Source: Stenotrophobium rhamnosiphilum (GTDB lineage Bacteria > Pseudomonadota > Gammaproteobacteria > Nevskiales > Nevskiaceae). Taken from it: a DNA stretch of 64,000 nt. A program made the translations under genes and the position numbers. The notes under the pieces were generated by a model. The model was given only the letters and a program-made list of their open reading frames with translations, was not told where the DNA came from and ran no database searches. Below, piece after piece: positions 16,447 to 25,211 of the stretch (position 1 is its first letter; every line of letters starts with the position of its first letter). The stretch covers positions 124,001-188,000 of the forward strand of contig NZ_QANS01000007.1 in assembly GCF_003052265.1 (NCBI RefSeq), in the 5' to 3' direction.

Positions 16447-19200
16447 TTATGGAATGCGTTCGCCAACAAGCTTGGCGGTGCCGAAGATACCCATCTTGCA
16501 CTTGCCGAGCAGCTTGTCGCCGTCGATATGTGCTTCGTACTTCAGCGTAATCTTCATCGGCTTGGTTACTTTCAGATCCCACACGAGGTGGTTGCCTTTG
16601 AAGGTGCCGGTGAAGTGCGCCTCGTCCATGTTCATGATGAACACGCCGGTGAGGTTGTTGCCGTCGGTGCTCATACGGCCGGTGAAGGCTTGTGGGCCGA
16701 GTGGCGTCGAGAGCACGAACTTCCAGTTGCCGTCGATCTGCACTGCAGCAGGTGCTGCGATCTGTTCTTGCGGCGCTGATGGCGAGAACACGTTTTGCAC
16801 AGGTGCCACTGTTGGCGTCGTGGCAACAGTTGGTTCTGGTACAGGTGCAACGACAGGCTTAGCGTGCTCGGCAATCTCGGGGCGGCCTTCTATGTGCGCC
16901 AGCAAGCGCGTCGGCGTCATCGGGAATTCAAGTTTGATTTCGCCGAACGGTGCGAGCGCATCAGCAATCGCGTTAACCAATGTTGGAGGGCCGACGATGC
17001 AGCCGCCTTCACCCACGCCACGGAATCCGCCATCTGCCTTCGAAGGCATTGAGGCGTCGTGGTTGTATTCGAAGGTAGGCACGTCAAAGATTGTTGGCAG
17101 CATGTAATCCTTGTACGTCACTGCCGTTGGATTACCGCGTGCGTCGAAGGACACCTGTTCCATCAAGACGCTGCCAATGCCTTGCGCGAGACCACCTGCG
17201 ATCTGGCCTTCAACAACGGAAGGATTGATCATCACGCCGCAGTCTTCGCTCGATACCCAGCGCTTGATCTTGACGAAGCCGGTGTCTGCATCCACTTCAA
17301 CGATGCAGGCATGCGCCGCACTGGTCATTGTGATGGGTGGTGGACGATAGCGGAACTGTACTTCTAGGCCAGCTTCCATGCCTTCAGGCAAACGCTCGGG
17401 TTCGCCGTAAGCGATGTCCGCGAGATCGCGCAGCGTCACGCTCTGTGGTTTGTCGCCAGAGACCGTGATGATGCCTTCGCGCATCGAAATATTTTCTGGC
17501 GTGGTGTTGAGCAGATGCGCGGCTGCTTTCTTGATCTTGTCGACCAGTAACTTGGCTGCACCGATGCATGCACCGCCGCCTGCGACTGCCTGACGGCTGC
17601 CATACGCACCTGAGCCATAGCCTCCGCGTGAGCTGTCGTCTTCATGGATGCTGACGTCATCAAATTTAACGCCGAGTGTTTCAGCAACCACCTGCGCCAT
17701 CGTCGTCTGCGTGCCGTGGCCTTGTGAATGCGTTGAGACGACTGCACTAATCTTGCCGGTAGGCTCGATACGAATGTGTGCGGACTCGCTGATGAGCACG
17801 GCGATGCCGGTGCTGCCTGCGGTTGGCTCGATATACGTTGCAATGCCAAGGCCAAGATACCGGCCCTGTTTGCGTGCTTCAGCTTGCTCGATGCGGAAGG
17901 CAGTGACATCAACTTTCGTCAGCAGCACATCAAGACATTCAGCTGGGCTGATGTCTTCCAGTTCCAATCCCATATTGGTGGTGCAGGGCTGATCTTCTCG
18001 TCTAAGCAGAGTGCGCTTGCGCAGTTCAACCGCGTCGATGCCAAGCTTGCGTGCAGCGCGATCCAGCAGGACTTCGCGCGTCAGCGACTCAATTGCCCAC
18101 GGGCCACGATAAGCCGAGAGACCCACTGTATTTGTGAACCAGCCACGCGAATAGAAATCGAACTTCGGCAGCTTGTGCGCGCCCCAGATAAACATCATCA
18201 CCGCGATGTTGCTGTCTGCGCCTTGCGGATACGCACCGTTGTTGATGCTGTATTCGGCGTGGGAGGCGATGAGATTGCCTTCTTTGTCGAACGCGGCGCG
18301 CAGTTTGATTTCCTGTTCGCGGGCCTGACAGGCGGAGGTGAGGTTTTCGAGACGGTCTTCAATCCACTTCAGCGGACGCTTGAGTAGCATTGATGCAAGC
18401 ACCGTTGCGACTTCTTCACGCCAAGGCTGACCCTTCAGGCCGAATGAACCGCCGACATCTTTGGAGATGACGCGGATTGAGGTCTGCGGCATGCCGAAGG
18501 CCTGCGCGAACCAACGTGCATTCAACTGCGGACCTTGGCAGGAGAGATAGATCGTGAGTTCTTCCGCGCCTTGCGGAGCAGAGACCACGCCACGCGTTTC
18601 CATCGGCGACTGCGCGATGCGTTGGTGCTTGAACTCAACGGTTTCCAGATGTGGCGCGTTGTTGAGTAGTGCTTCGAGTTCTTCGTCTGGATCTTCGGTG
18701 CCGGTTGCGGCAGCGATGTTGGAATCTGTTTGTGGATGGACGAGTGCGCCAGTCTTGGCTTCGTCCATCGTCACCACCGGATCTTCTTCGTCGTAGACGA
18801 CGGTGATAAGACCTGCAGCGTCTTCAGCAATGTAACGATCTTCTGCGATGATAATCGCGATGGGATCACCAACGTAACGTACGCAGTCGATTGCCAGCAC
18901 CGGCACTGGTACGACTGGCGCGGCGAGGAAGAAGCTCAGCATGTCGACTTTGTAGCGCGCCAAATCAGCGGCGATCAGCACGGCATGAACGCCGGGCAGT
19001 TGCTTGGCGACAGACAGATCAATCGATTTGATGTTGCCGCGTGCAATCGGGCTGCGATGGAAGGCGACGTGCAACATGCCGGCCACGCTGACGTCATCAA
19101 CGTAAACACCTTTGCCGGTCAGCAGGCGCGCATCTTCTTTGCGTGGAACACGTTGGCCGATGTAGACGCCCGGTGCTGCTGGAGTTTCAGTCGCACTCAT
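16447..19200 (-). CDS. Molybdopterin-binding large subunit (xanthine dehydrogenase/CoxL family) with C-terminal extension
   Basis: The start at 19200 forms an ATGA overlap with the 2Fe-2S subunit; product 917 residues. The N-terminal a/b hammerhead domain begins GQRVPRKEDARLLTGKG; Mo-cofactor motifs include QGHGTQTTMAQVVAETLG, and the catalytic Glu is E731 in GVGEGGC. The active-site loop at 363-368 reads AYRGPW, neither AYRCSFR (form I CODH) nor AYRGAGR (form II), so CO is unlikely as substrate; hydroxylation of an aromatic, aldehyde or CoA-linked substrate is more likely. From about residue 780 a Pro/Ala/Thr linker leads to a 96-residue beta-rich domain (822-917, about 16450-16737) that also occurs at the end of the alpha/beta hydrolase at 22977-24080. 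Confidence 0.93.
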   Translation of the reverse strand: MSATETPAAPGVYIGQRVPRKEDARLLTGKGVYVDDVSVAGMLHVAFHRSPIARGNIKSIDLSVAKQLPGVHAVLIAADLARYKVDMLSFFLAAPVVPVPVLAIDCVRYVGDPIAIIIAEDRYIAEDAAGLITVVYDEEDPVVTMDEAKTGALVHPQTDSNIAAATGTEDPDEELEALLNNAPHLETVEFKHQRIAQSPMETRGVVSAPQGAEELTIYLSCQGPQLNARWFAQAFGMPQTSIRVISKDVGGSFGLKGQPWREEVATVLASMLLKRPLKWIEDRLENLTSACQAREQEIKLRAAFDKEGNLIASHAEYSINNGAYPQGADSNIAVMMFIWGAHKLPKFDFYSRGWFTNTVGLSAYRGPWAIESLTREVLLDRAARKLGIDAVELRKRTLLRREDQPCTTNMGLELEDISPAECLDVLLTKVDVTAFRIEQAEARKQGRYLGLGIATYIEPTAGSTGIAVLISESAHIRIEPTGKISAVVSTHSQGHGTQTTMAQVVAETLGVKFDDVSIHEDDSSRGGYGSGAYGSRQAVAGGGACIGAAKLLVDKIKKAAAHLLNTTPENISMREGIITVSGDKPQSVTLRDLADIAYGEPERLPEGMEAGLEVQFRYRPPPITMTSAAHACIVEVDADTGFVKIKRWVSSEDCGVMINPSVVEGQIAGGLAQGIGSVLMEQVSFDARGNPTAVTYKDYMLPTIFDVPTFEYNHDASMPSKADGGFRGVGEGGCIVGPPTLVNAIADALAPFGEIKLEFPMTPTRLLAHIEGRPEIAEHAKPVVAPVPEPTVATTPTVAPVQNVFSPSAPQEQIAAPAAVQIDGNWKFVLSTPLGPQAFTGRMSTDGNNLTGVFIMNMDEAHFTGTFKGNHLVWDLKVTKPMKITLKYEAHIDGDKLLGKCKMGIFGTAKLVGERIP

Positions 19201-19670
19201 GCGGCATCTCCGCCGAGTTTCATCGCCGCACGCTTGATGCCTTGATAGCCGGTGCAGCGACAGATGTGTCCGGACATGGCCTGAACGAGCGTGTCGCCGC
19301 TGGGTTTGTTGGCGCAGTTGGTCAATGCAGTGAGCGTCATCACGATGCCTGGCGTGCAGAAACCACATTGCAGCGCGCACTCATCTTTCATCGCTTGCTG
19401 CACGGGATGCAGCGTGCCGTCATCAGCTGCAAGGCCCTCGACGGTGGTGATCTTGCTGCCATCCGCTTGCACCGCAAGCATCAAGCATGAACGCACAGCA
19501 TTACCGTCAACGATGACCGTGCATGCGCCGCAGACGCCGTGTTCGCAGCCCACATGAACGCCGGTGTAACCAGCATCGCCACGAAGGAAATCACTGAGCG
19601 TTAAACGGCCTTCGACTGTCGAGCAGTGTGGGCGGCCGTTGATGGTGAGATTAATTTGGTGCTGGCTCAT
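19197..19670 (-). CDS. 2Fe-2S subunit of molybdenum hydroxylase (CoxS type)
   Basis: A 157-residue electron-transfer subunit with two 2Fe-2S clusters. The plant-ferredoxin-type cluster uses C42, C47, C50 and C62 (GCEHGVCGACTV). The second cluster uses C102, C105, C137 and C139 (QCGFCTPG and ICRCTGYQ). Length is standard. The stop overlaps the start of the large subunit. It is transcribed after the FAD subunit across a 136-bp gap that holds a palindromic repeat. Confidence 0.95.
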   Translation of the reverse strand: MSQHQINLTINGRPHCSTVEGRLTLSDFLRGDAGYTGVHVGCEHGVCGACTVIVDGNAVRSCLMLAVQADGSKITTVEGLAADDGTLHPVQQAMKDECALQCGFCTPGIVMTLTALTNCANKPSGDTLVQAMSGHICRCTGYQGIKRAAMKLGGDAA

Positions 19671-19687
19671 GCGTTTGTCTCTTGTCT

Positions 19688-19781
19688 CCCTCTCCCCACG
19701 GACGTGGGGAGAGGGGCGGGGTGAGGGACTGTTTGAAAGAGGCCCCTCACCCTGGCCCTCTCCCCGCAGGCGGGGAGAGGG
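19688..19781. repeat. CCCTCTCCCC / GGGGAGAGGG repeat inside the hydroxylase operon
   Basis: Two hairpins (CCCTCTCCCCACGGACGTGG with GGAGAGGG; CCCTCTCCCCGCAGGCGGGG with AGAGGG) flank GGCGGGGTGAGGG and GCCCCTCACCC arms. Copies lie at 21689, 39373 and 42971. Here it separates the FAD and 2Fe-2S subunit genes and could alter mRNA stability or subunit ratio. Confidence 0.88.
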
Positions 19782-19806
19782 AACTGCAGATTCTGGTGGC
19801 GTGCAT

Positions 19807-20676
19807 TCATGCGGCAGCCCTCAAATTCAAGGTCTCGCTTAAAGCACTTGCAAAGACACGCTTGCCAACCGTGCGACGATATTCGGCGCTGGCGTGGTGA
19901 TCATCGAATGGCGCGGTATCGGCAATCGCAAGTTCTGCGAGTGCGCGTGGATCCAGCGTGTTGATGGATTGACCGAGTAACGCTGCTTCAACCTGTCGTG
20001 CTTTGATTGGCGTTGGGCCCATGCCAAACCAGGCAATGCCTGCGCGTTCGATGCGCCCGTCTTTTACGGTGAGTGCGCCGGTCAAACCGACGAGTCCAAA
20101 ATCACCGGGGCGCTGTGAAATTTCGCGGAACATCCAGACGGTGCCGCTCTGCCACTCAGGCACATGGATGCCAGTGAGTAGCTCATCCGGTTCCAGCGCT
20201 GTGGCGTAGGGCCCGAAATAAAATTCTTCTGCAGCAATGCGGCGCGTGCCGCGTGTTGACGTCAGTTCAAGCGAGGCGCCGAGTGCAACTGAAGTTGCAG
20301 GCAATTCTGCTGCGGGTTCGCCAAGCGCAATCGATCCACCAATGGTGCCGCGATTGCGCGTCTGATGATGACCAACGTGACGTGTTGCGGTGACGATCAG
20401 TGGCTGCGCTTGTGCGAGCGTTGGATCGGCAATGGCTTCGTTCTGACGCAGGATCGGACCGATGCGCGTAATGCCTGCGTTGCGCGTTACGCCTTTGAGG
20501 GCGGCGATGCGCGTGATGTCGATCAGGATAAAAGGCTGACTCATGCGTAGTGCGAGCAGCGGCATTAGCGTTTGACCGCCAGCAAGTATCGTTGCGCCAC
20601 CGCCAGCTTCACTCAGCAGCTGGCAGGCTTCGGCGATCGACGACGGTGCCAAGTAGTCGAACGGTGCCGGTTTCAC
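19807..20676 (-). CDS. FAD-binding subunit of molybdenum hydroxylase (CoxM type)
   Basis: A 289-residue FAD subunit. The FAD motifs are ATILAGGQTLMPLLALRM near residue 30-47 and TRNRGTIGGSIALGEPAAELP near 106-126; CO-dehydrogenase flavoproteins carry the same two. The start is GTG (20674-20676) and forms a GTGA overlap with the CoxG gene upstream. It passes electrons from the 2Fe-2S clusters to an acceptor. Confidence 0.93.
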   Translation of the reverse strand: MKPAPFDYLAPSSIAEACQLLSEAGGGATILAGGQTLMPLLALRMSQPFILIDITRIAALKGVTRNAGITRIGPILRQNEAIADPTLAQAQPLIVTATRHVGHHQTRNRGTIGGSIALGEPAAELPATSVALGASLELTSTRGTRRIAAEEFYFGPYATALEPDELLTGIHVPEWQSGTVWMFREISQRPGDFGLVGLTGALTVKDGRIERAGIAWFGMGPTPIKARQVEAALLGQSINTLDPRALAELAIADTAPFDDHHASAEYRRTVGKRVFASALSETLNLRAAA

Positions 20677-21410
20677 CGCTTGCCCTCCAACAGACGTGCA
20701 AGCAGGTCGGCGTCGAGTGTGATGTTGGTGGTGCCGGAGCGGCGGCCGAATTCAAAGCCTGCAGCGCCGACAATCAACAGCAGCGTGCCGATCGCAATGC
20801 CCATCCAATCCGAATGTTCTGCGCTGCCGCTGTGGCCGACGAGATAGCCGACGAGTGAAGCGACAACCAATGTGAGCAGCCAAACGATTGGCGAACCGCT
20901 TGCTGCCGATGCCGTACCAGTGGCGCGCGTGCCGCGTGCTTTTGCGGCGCCTGCTGCGACGGGCTCTGGTCCGGCGATGACTTTGCCGAACTGACCAAAG
21001 AAGCGCGCAGCCAATTGTTTGGCAGTGGCGTCCATGATCGGACCGCCGAGTTGTGCAAGGCGACCACTGACAAGCGCATCGACGTCGTACGACAAAATGG
21101 TGATGCCTTCGCCGCCGTCTGAGAGTTTTACTTTGGCAATGCTTTTAACCGAACCCACCGTGCCGCCCTGACCTTCGATGGTCATGGTGTAAGAGTCTGG
21201 TGCGTTGATGTCGGACAGCTCGACGGTGCCGTTGAAGCGTGCGCCGATAGGTCCGATCTTGATCTCAACTGTCGCGACTAATCGCGTGTCAGATTCTTTG
21301 GCGAGTGACTGGCAGCCGGGAATGCAGCGCTTGAGCACTTCGGGATCGTTCAACGCTTCCCAGACCTGCTGTCGCGTTGCGGAAATCTGCTGCTGTCCGT
21401 TCATCTGCAT
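20673..21410 (-). CDS. CoxG-like SRPBCC protein with C-terminal membrane anchor
   Basis: First gene of the hydroxylase operon. The SRPBCC (START-like) domain covers residues 1-150: ATRQQVWEALNDPEVLKRCI, PGCQSL, and the CoxG motif LGGPIMDATAKQLAARFFGQ. After an Ala/Pro linker come hydrophobic segments near 179-196 (IVWLLTLVVASLVGYLVG) and 204-220 (WMGIAIGTLLLIVGAAGF). CoxG is known to anchor CO dehydrogenase to the membrane and link it to quinone. By analogy this protein would tether the hydroxylase to the respiratory chain. Confidence 0.9.
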   Translation of the reverse strand: MQMNGQQQISATRQQVWEALNDPEVLKRCIPGCQSLAKESDTRLVATVEIKIGPIGARFNGTVELSDINAPDSYTMTIEGQGGTVGSVKSIAKVKLSDGGEGITILSYDVDALVSGRLAQLGGPIMDATAKQLAARFFGQFGKVIAGPEPVAAGAAKARGTRATGTASAASGSPIVWLLTLVVASLVGYLVGHSGSAEHSDWMGIAIGTLLLIVGAAGFEFGRRSGTTNITLDADLLARLLEGKR

Positions 21411-21688
21411 GATTCGATATCTCTGCGAATAATCTATTGGGCGGTAATGCGGGCCTGCTCGTGCAGGCGCTAGTCGTTGTTATGGTTCCAATCTCATTGT
21501 CCATGACCTCCGCCATGGAGTCCCGTCTGGTGTTGCCGCGATAGGCAGGCACTCTTGTCCTACCGGGAACTTCGCATTGTGGCGACCATGGAGCGCTTCC
21601 TAAGCTACGGTGCGGAAACTGCGTTTACATCCTGCTTACGCAGTAGCGGAGCTGGGAGTGCATCCCTAGAGGCGCGATATCTCTGACT

Positions 21689-21799
21689 CCCTCTCCCTAC
21701 GAATGTGGGGAGAGGGCTGGGGTGAGGGGTGGTTGGAAAGGGCGCGCCGTTTGCGAATAGCCCCTCACCCTGACCCTCTCCCCGCAAGCGGGGAGAGGG
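21689..21799. repeat. CCCTCTCCC / GGGGAGAGGG paired repeat
   Basis: Same family as 19688-19781, with both hairpins, the GGGTGAGGGG and CCCCTCACCC arms and a middle GCGCGCC. It lies between the divergent CoxG and aldo-keto reductase genes. Confidence 0.88.
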
Positions 21800-21829
21800 A
21801 AACAAGCAAGTTTAAGGAAATGAATATCC

Positions 21830-22882
21830 ATGCAGCTTGATGACTACCGCCTGCTAGGCCGCTCAGGCCTCAGAGTTTCTCCGCTGGCGCTAGGCACCAT
21901 GACCTTCGGCGTGCAGCAGTCATGGGGTTGCGACGCCGCTGAAGCTGAAAAAATCTTAGGCCTTTATGCCGAGAGCGGCGGCAATTCAATCGACACTGCT
22001 AACTTCTACGCCAATGGTGAATCCGAGCGCGTGGTTGGCAAGCTGGTGCGTAATCGACGTAACCGTTTCGTCATCGCCACCAAGTATTCCCTGACGATGA
22101 GCCCGGGCGATCCGAATGCCTGCGGCAATCATCGCAAGAACATGATGCAGTCGGTCGAAGAAAGTTTGCGACGGTTGGAGACGGATCACATTGACCTGTT
22201 GTATCTGCACGCTTGGGATGCGCGCACACCCGTCGAGGAAATCTTGCGCGCCTTCGACGATCTGGTTCGCTCGGGCAAGGTTCAATACATCGGTCTCTCC
22301 AACACGCCCGCATGGCAGGCGTCGCGTATGCAGGCGATTGCTGAACTGCGTGGTTGGAGTCCGCTGGTTGCGCTGCAAATTTCGTATAGCTTGGCGGAAC
22401 GTAGCGGCGAGCGCGACCTGCTGCCAATGGCACGTGAAATGGGCTTGGGCGTTTTGCCGTGGTCGCCATTGGCTGGAGGCGTGCTCTCTGGAAAATACCA
22501 ACAGAAAGATTTGACCTCGGGCGCTGAGCCCAGCAAAGCCAGTGCGCGCAAGGACATGAATGTTTCGAGCGGTCGCCTGAGTGATCACAGTCTTGTTATC
22601 GCGGACGCGGTGAGAAAAGTTGCAGAGGAAATGAACTGCAGCTCAGCGCAGGTTGCGTTGGCTTGGACGCTGCTGAATCCGGCAGTTGCATCGCCCGTTC
22701 TTGGCATTCGCACGCTCGCGCAACTCCAAGATAATCTCGGTGCGCTAGACGTTAATTTCAGGGCCGATCAAATTGCGCAGTTGGATGCAGCAAGCAAGAT
22801 TGACCTAGGCGTTCCACACACCATGCTCGCCTCCGATGTCATGAGCAAAATGTTCGGTGGCGTAAAAGTCGCAAAGAGATAA
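21830..22882 (+). CDS. Aldo/keto reductase
   Basis: A 350-residue (beta/alpha)8 NADPH-dependent oxidoreductase. The catalytic tetrad is visible as Asp in SIDTANFYANGESE with the Tyr following, Lys in VIATKYSLT, and His in LLYLHAWD. The NADPH-binding end reads SPVLGIRTLAQLQDNLGAL. It resembles the large AKR11/13-like bacterial group with broad carbonyl specificity. TTTAAGGAAATGAATATCC supplies the Shine-Dalgarno. It is followed by a repeat and then the alpha/beta hydrolase on the same strand. Confidence 0.93.
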   Translation: MQLDDYRLLGRSGLRVSPLALGTMTFGVQQSWGCDAAEAEKILGLYAESGGNSIDTANFYANGESERVVGKLVRNRRNRFVIATKYSLTMSPGDPNACGNHRKNMMQSVEESLRRLETDHIDLLYLHAWDARTPVEEILRAFDDLVRSGKVQYIGLSNTPAWQASRMQAIAELRGWSPLVALQISYSLAERSGERDLLPMAREMGLGVLPWSPLAGGVLSGKYQQKDLTSGAEPSKASARKDMNVSSGRLSDHSLVIADAVRKVAEEMNCSSAQVALAWTLLNPAVASPVLGIRTLAQLQDNLGALDVNFRADQIAQLDAASKIDLGVPHTMLASDVMSKMFGGVKVAKR

Positions 22883-22883
22883 A

Positions 22884-22965
22884 CGTAGGCTGGGTAGAGC
22901 GAAGCGAAACCCAGCATCTATCAGGTAATAAAAATGCTGGGTTGATAAAGCCAACCCAGCCTACG
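22884..22965. repeat. CGTAGGCTGGGT / ACCCAGCCTACG inverted repeat
   Basis: CGTAGGCTGGGTAGAGCGAA and AACCCAGCCTACG arms, with inner AACCCAGC/GCTGGGTT. It is a variant of the GGTGGGT family and starts right after the reductase stop. Confidence 0.85.
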
Positions 22966-22976
22966 GGGCAGGAATC

Positions 22977-24080
22977 ATGGCGACATACATGTTGGTACAT
23001 GGTGGTGGGCACGGTGGCTGGTGCTATCAATTTGTCGCAAAGATCCTCAGGTCGCATGGCCATGAGGTGTACACGCCAACAATGACCGGTGTTGGCGAGC
23101 GCGAGCATCTGCTCAGTCCGGCGGTCGACATGAATCTGCAGATCACTGACATCGTTAAGGCGATTGAATTCGAAGACCTGCGTGACCTCATTCTTGTTGG
23201 TCACAGCTACGGCGGCATGATCATTACAGGTGTTGCCGATCAAGTGGGTGATCGCATCGCCAATCTGGTTTATCTCGATGCTGCGTATCCAGAAAACGGA
23301 CAGTCACTGGTCGATCATGCTGGCGAGATCATGCTCGCAGCGCGTCAGACCGCGAGGATCGTCAACGGCATTGAACTCATCCTCTTCCCCGGCGATGACC
23401 CGTTGAGTTACTTCGGGGTGACTGAGCCCGATCAGATTGAATGGATGAAGCCCAAGCTCACACCACACCCTTGGAAATGCTTCGACCAGAAACTGGTGCT
23501 GAAGAACGAAGCAGCAGTTCGGAAAATTCCGCAGTCCTTTATTTCATGCAGCTATCGCATGGACGATGACTCCCGCGAAAAGCAAAAGACGCTCTCAGAG
23601 GGACGCTATTGGGAGATTGATACAGGGCATGATCTGATGATTTCAGAGCCGCAGTGGACTGCGGACGCATTAATGGAACTCGCTGGATTGATTGGAAAGG
23701 GAACGGCTACTGTCCCTCATGCTCGACCGACACTTGCACCGGTAGTTGCGCAACCGGCACCGAGTGTGAGTACTGGTCCGGCCACGCTCGAAGGAAAATG
23801 GGCGTTGAAAATGAAGGGTCCCGCAGGACCTGTCGCGGGCACAACAATTTTCGAATCGATCAATGGCGCACTATCCGGAACTCAATCATTCGGACCGGCA
23901 ATGACCAAGCCCATTACTGAAGTCAAAGTAGATGGCGACACGATCATCTGGATCAGCCATATCGACAAGCCGATCAAGATGAAGCTTGAGTTCACCGCTC
24001 AACGCAACGGCGGCGAGATGACTGGAAAGGTGAAGGCTGGTTTTGTCGGAACTTATTCCTTCACCGGAAGAAAAGAATAA
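22977..24080 (+). CDS. Alpha/beta hydrolase with C-terminal beta-rich extension
   Basis: Residues 1-235 are an alpha/beta hydrolase of the MenH/plant esterase-like type: oxyanion motif LVHGGGHGGWCY, nucleophile S77 in VGHSYGGM, acid near the strand-6 region and His in DTGHDLMIS. The start has AGGA in front and follows a repeat. After a Pro/Ala/Thr linker (HARPTLAPVVAQPAPSVSTG) comes a 97-residue domain at 271-367 (23787-24077) beginning LEGKWALKMKGPAGP and containing KPIKMKLEFTA. The same domain ends the molybdenum hydroxylase large subunit. The substrate is unknown; carriage of the same extension suggests a common location or ligand (inference). Confidence 0.88.
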   Translation: MATYMLVHGGGHGGWCYQFVAKILRSHGHEVYTPTMTGVGEREHLLSPAVDMNLQITDIVKAIEFEDLRDLILVGHSYGGMIITGVADQVGDRIANLVYLDAAYPENGQSLVDHAGEIMLAARQTARIVNGIELILFPGDDPLSYFGVTEPDQIEWMKPKLTPHPWKCFDQKLVLKNEAAVRKIPQSFISCSYRMDDDSREKQKTLSEGRYWEIDTGHDLMISEPQWTADALMELAGLIGKGTATVPHARPTLAPVVAQPAPSVSTGPATLEGKWALKMKGPAGPVAGTTIFESINGALSGTQSFGPAMTKPITEVKVDGDTIIWISHIDKPIKMKLEFTAQRNGGEMTGKVKAGFVGTYSFTGRKE

Positions 24081-24083
24081 AAA

Positions 24084-24147
24084 GTAGCCCGGGTGAAACC
24101 CGGGGCTTTTAATTGCAGCAAAAAATCCCGGGTTGCACCCGGGCTAC
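24084..24147. repeat. GTAGCCCGGGTGAAACCCGG inverted repeat
   Basis: Arms GTAGCCCGGGTGAAACCCGG and its near complement ending CCCGGGCTAC enclose an AT-rich middle. It lies between convergent genes and overlaps the stop codon of the dihydrodipicolinate-reductase-like gene (24144-24146). Copies: 36231, 46562 and a half copy at 28008. Confidence 0.88.
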
Positions 24148-25193
24148 GCTGGGCGCACGAGTCCGCGTGGTTGTACAACACCCAACTCAATATGAGTGAG
24201 CACGCCGGGTTTGGCATCGCACACAGCCGGAACAGCGGTGGCACCAAGCAGACCTGTCCAAGGCAGGCCGTGGAACGGTCTGCGTCCATCAGACTCAACG
24301 CCGCCCATCAGTCGCAGTTCCAACGGTGGATCACCGTGAATCACGGCGCGGTAGCAGCTATCGCCGTTGTCCCATTTGGGTTCGACGTTGTCGCCCATCG
24401 TCCAGTAGAAGTGATACACGATCAGTGGCGCGCCTTCGCACCAGCCAGTCCATTCGTAGTGCTGACCAGCAACGGTTCCTTTCTTGATGACGCCGTTGGG
24501 GTAGGGGATATCTTCGGTTGCTGCAGAGACTTCGAGTCTCGTCGTCACCTTCTCGATTTTTTTGCCGAGCCCTTCTGCAAGCGTGTTCATTGATTGCTGG
24601 AAGTGGCGTGGCGCTTCTGGCGAGCGGCTTGGTTTGGCGAGCAATTCAGCCGGATCACGACCGAAGCCCATCACCTCGACATAGATCATCGGGTTTCTAA
24701 GCTTGTCGATCACTTCAATGATTTCGATGCGATCAATACGATTCATCAAACGCGTCAATGTGAGTGGCAGAATGTCTCCCGAGAAACCTGGATGGATGCC
24801 GCAGCCGTGATACGAAGTTCCACCTTCGCGGCAGGCGGCATCAATCTTGTCGAATGCTTCGGCAAACCATTCGTTCGGCAGGAAAGGACCTGCGGGTGAC
24901 ACCACGTTCTTGCCGGAGCGCAGCAGACGACAAACCATGTCGACGTCTTGTCTCTGCGGCGAGAACAGCACGCAGTCAGCATTAAGCGCGATGATCTTTT
25001 CGACATCATTCGTTGCGATCACGCCGGTGGCGGGAAGGCCAACGAGTTCGCCTGCATCCTTGCCCACTTTCTCTGGATTGGTGACGTAGACGCCAACCAG
25101 TTCAATCACCGGGTTCTCAATGAAATGCTTGAGCGCGGTTTTTCCGACTACGCCAGTAGCCCATTGGATCACGCGATATTTTTTCTGCGACAT
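24144..25193 (-). CDS. Dihydrodipicolinate-reductase-like NAD(P)-dependent oxidoreductase
   Basis: A 349-residue protein with an N-terminal Rossmann domain: YRVIQWATGVVGKTALKHFI, with VGVYVTNPEKVGKDAGEL as the second strand, then VLFSPQRQDVD and SGKNVVSPAGPF. This matches the DapB-N-like family often annotated in Actinobacteria and Gammaproteobacteria as dihydrodipicolinate reductase or 2,4-diaminopentanoate dehydrogenase-like. True DapB is shorter (about 270), so a lysine pathway role is unlikely. The gene starts 18 bp after the SDR stop, forming a two-gene operon. The last codons fall inside a palindromic repeat. Confidence 0.82.
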   Translation of the reverse strand: MSQKKYRVIQWATGVVGKTALKHFIENPVIELVGVYVTNPEKVGKDAGELVGLPATGVIATNDVEKIIALNADCVLFSPQRQDVDMVCRLLRSGKNVVSPAGPFLPNEWFAEAFDKIDAACREGGTSYHGCGIHPGFSGDILPLTLTRLMNRIDRIEIIEVIDKLRNPMIYVEVMGFGRDPAELLAKPSRSPEAPRHFQQSMNTLAEGLGKKIEKVTTRLEVSAATEDIPYPNGVIKKGTVAGQHYEWTGWCEGAPLIVYHFYWTMGDNVEPKWDNGDSCYRAVIHGDPPLELRLMGGVESDGRRPFHGLPWTGLLGATAVPAVCDAKPGVLTHIELGVVQPRGLVRPA

Positions 25194-25211
25194 GTTTGTA
25201 GTTCCCGAGAA

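Noticed and set aside
16205-17107. 300-residue open frame on the plus strand
   Set aside because: It is antisense to the XdhC and large-subunit genes, Ser/Pro-rich, with no motif or ribosome binding site.
19688-19781. Repeats taken as a CRISPR array
   Set aside because: The copies are isolated palindromes between genes, not regularly spaced direct repeats with unique spacers, and no cas gene is present.
16447-21410. Calling the operon a CO dehydrogenase
   Set aside because: The active-site loop is AYRGPW, not that of form I or form II enzymes.
24144-25193. True dihydrodipicolinate reductase (dapB)
   Set aside because: It is 80 residues too long and lies in a catabolic setting beside an SDR; only the Rossmann part resembles DapB.
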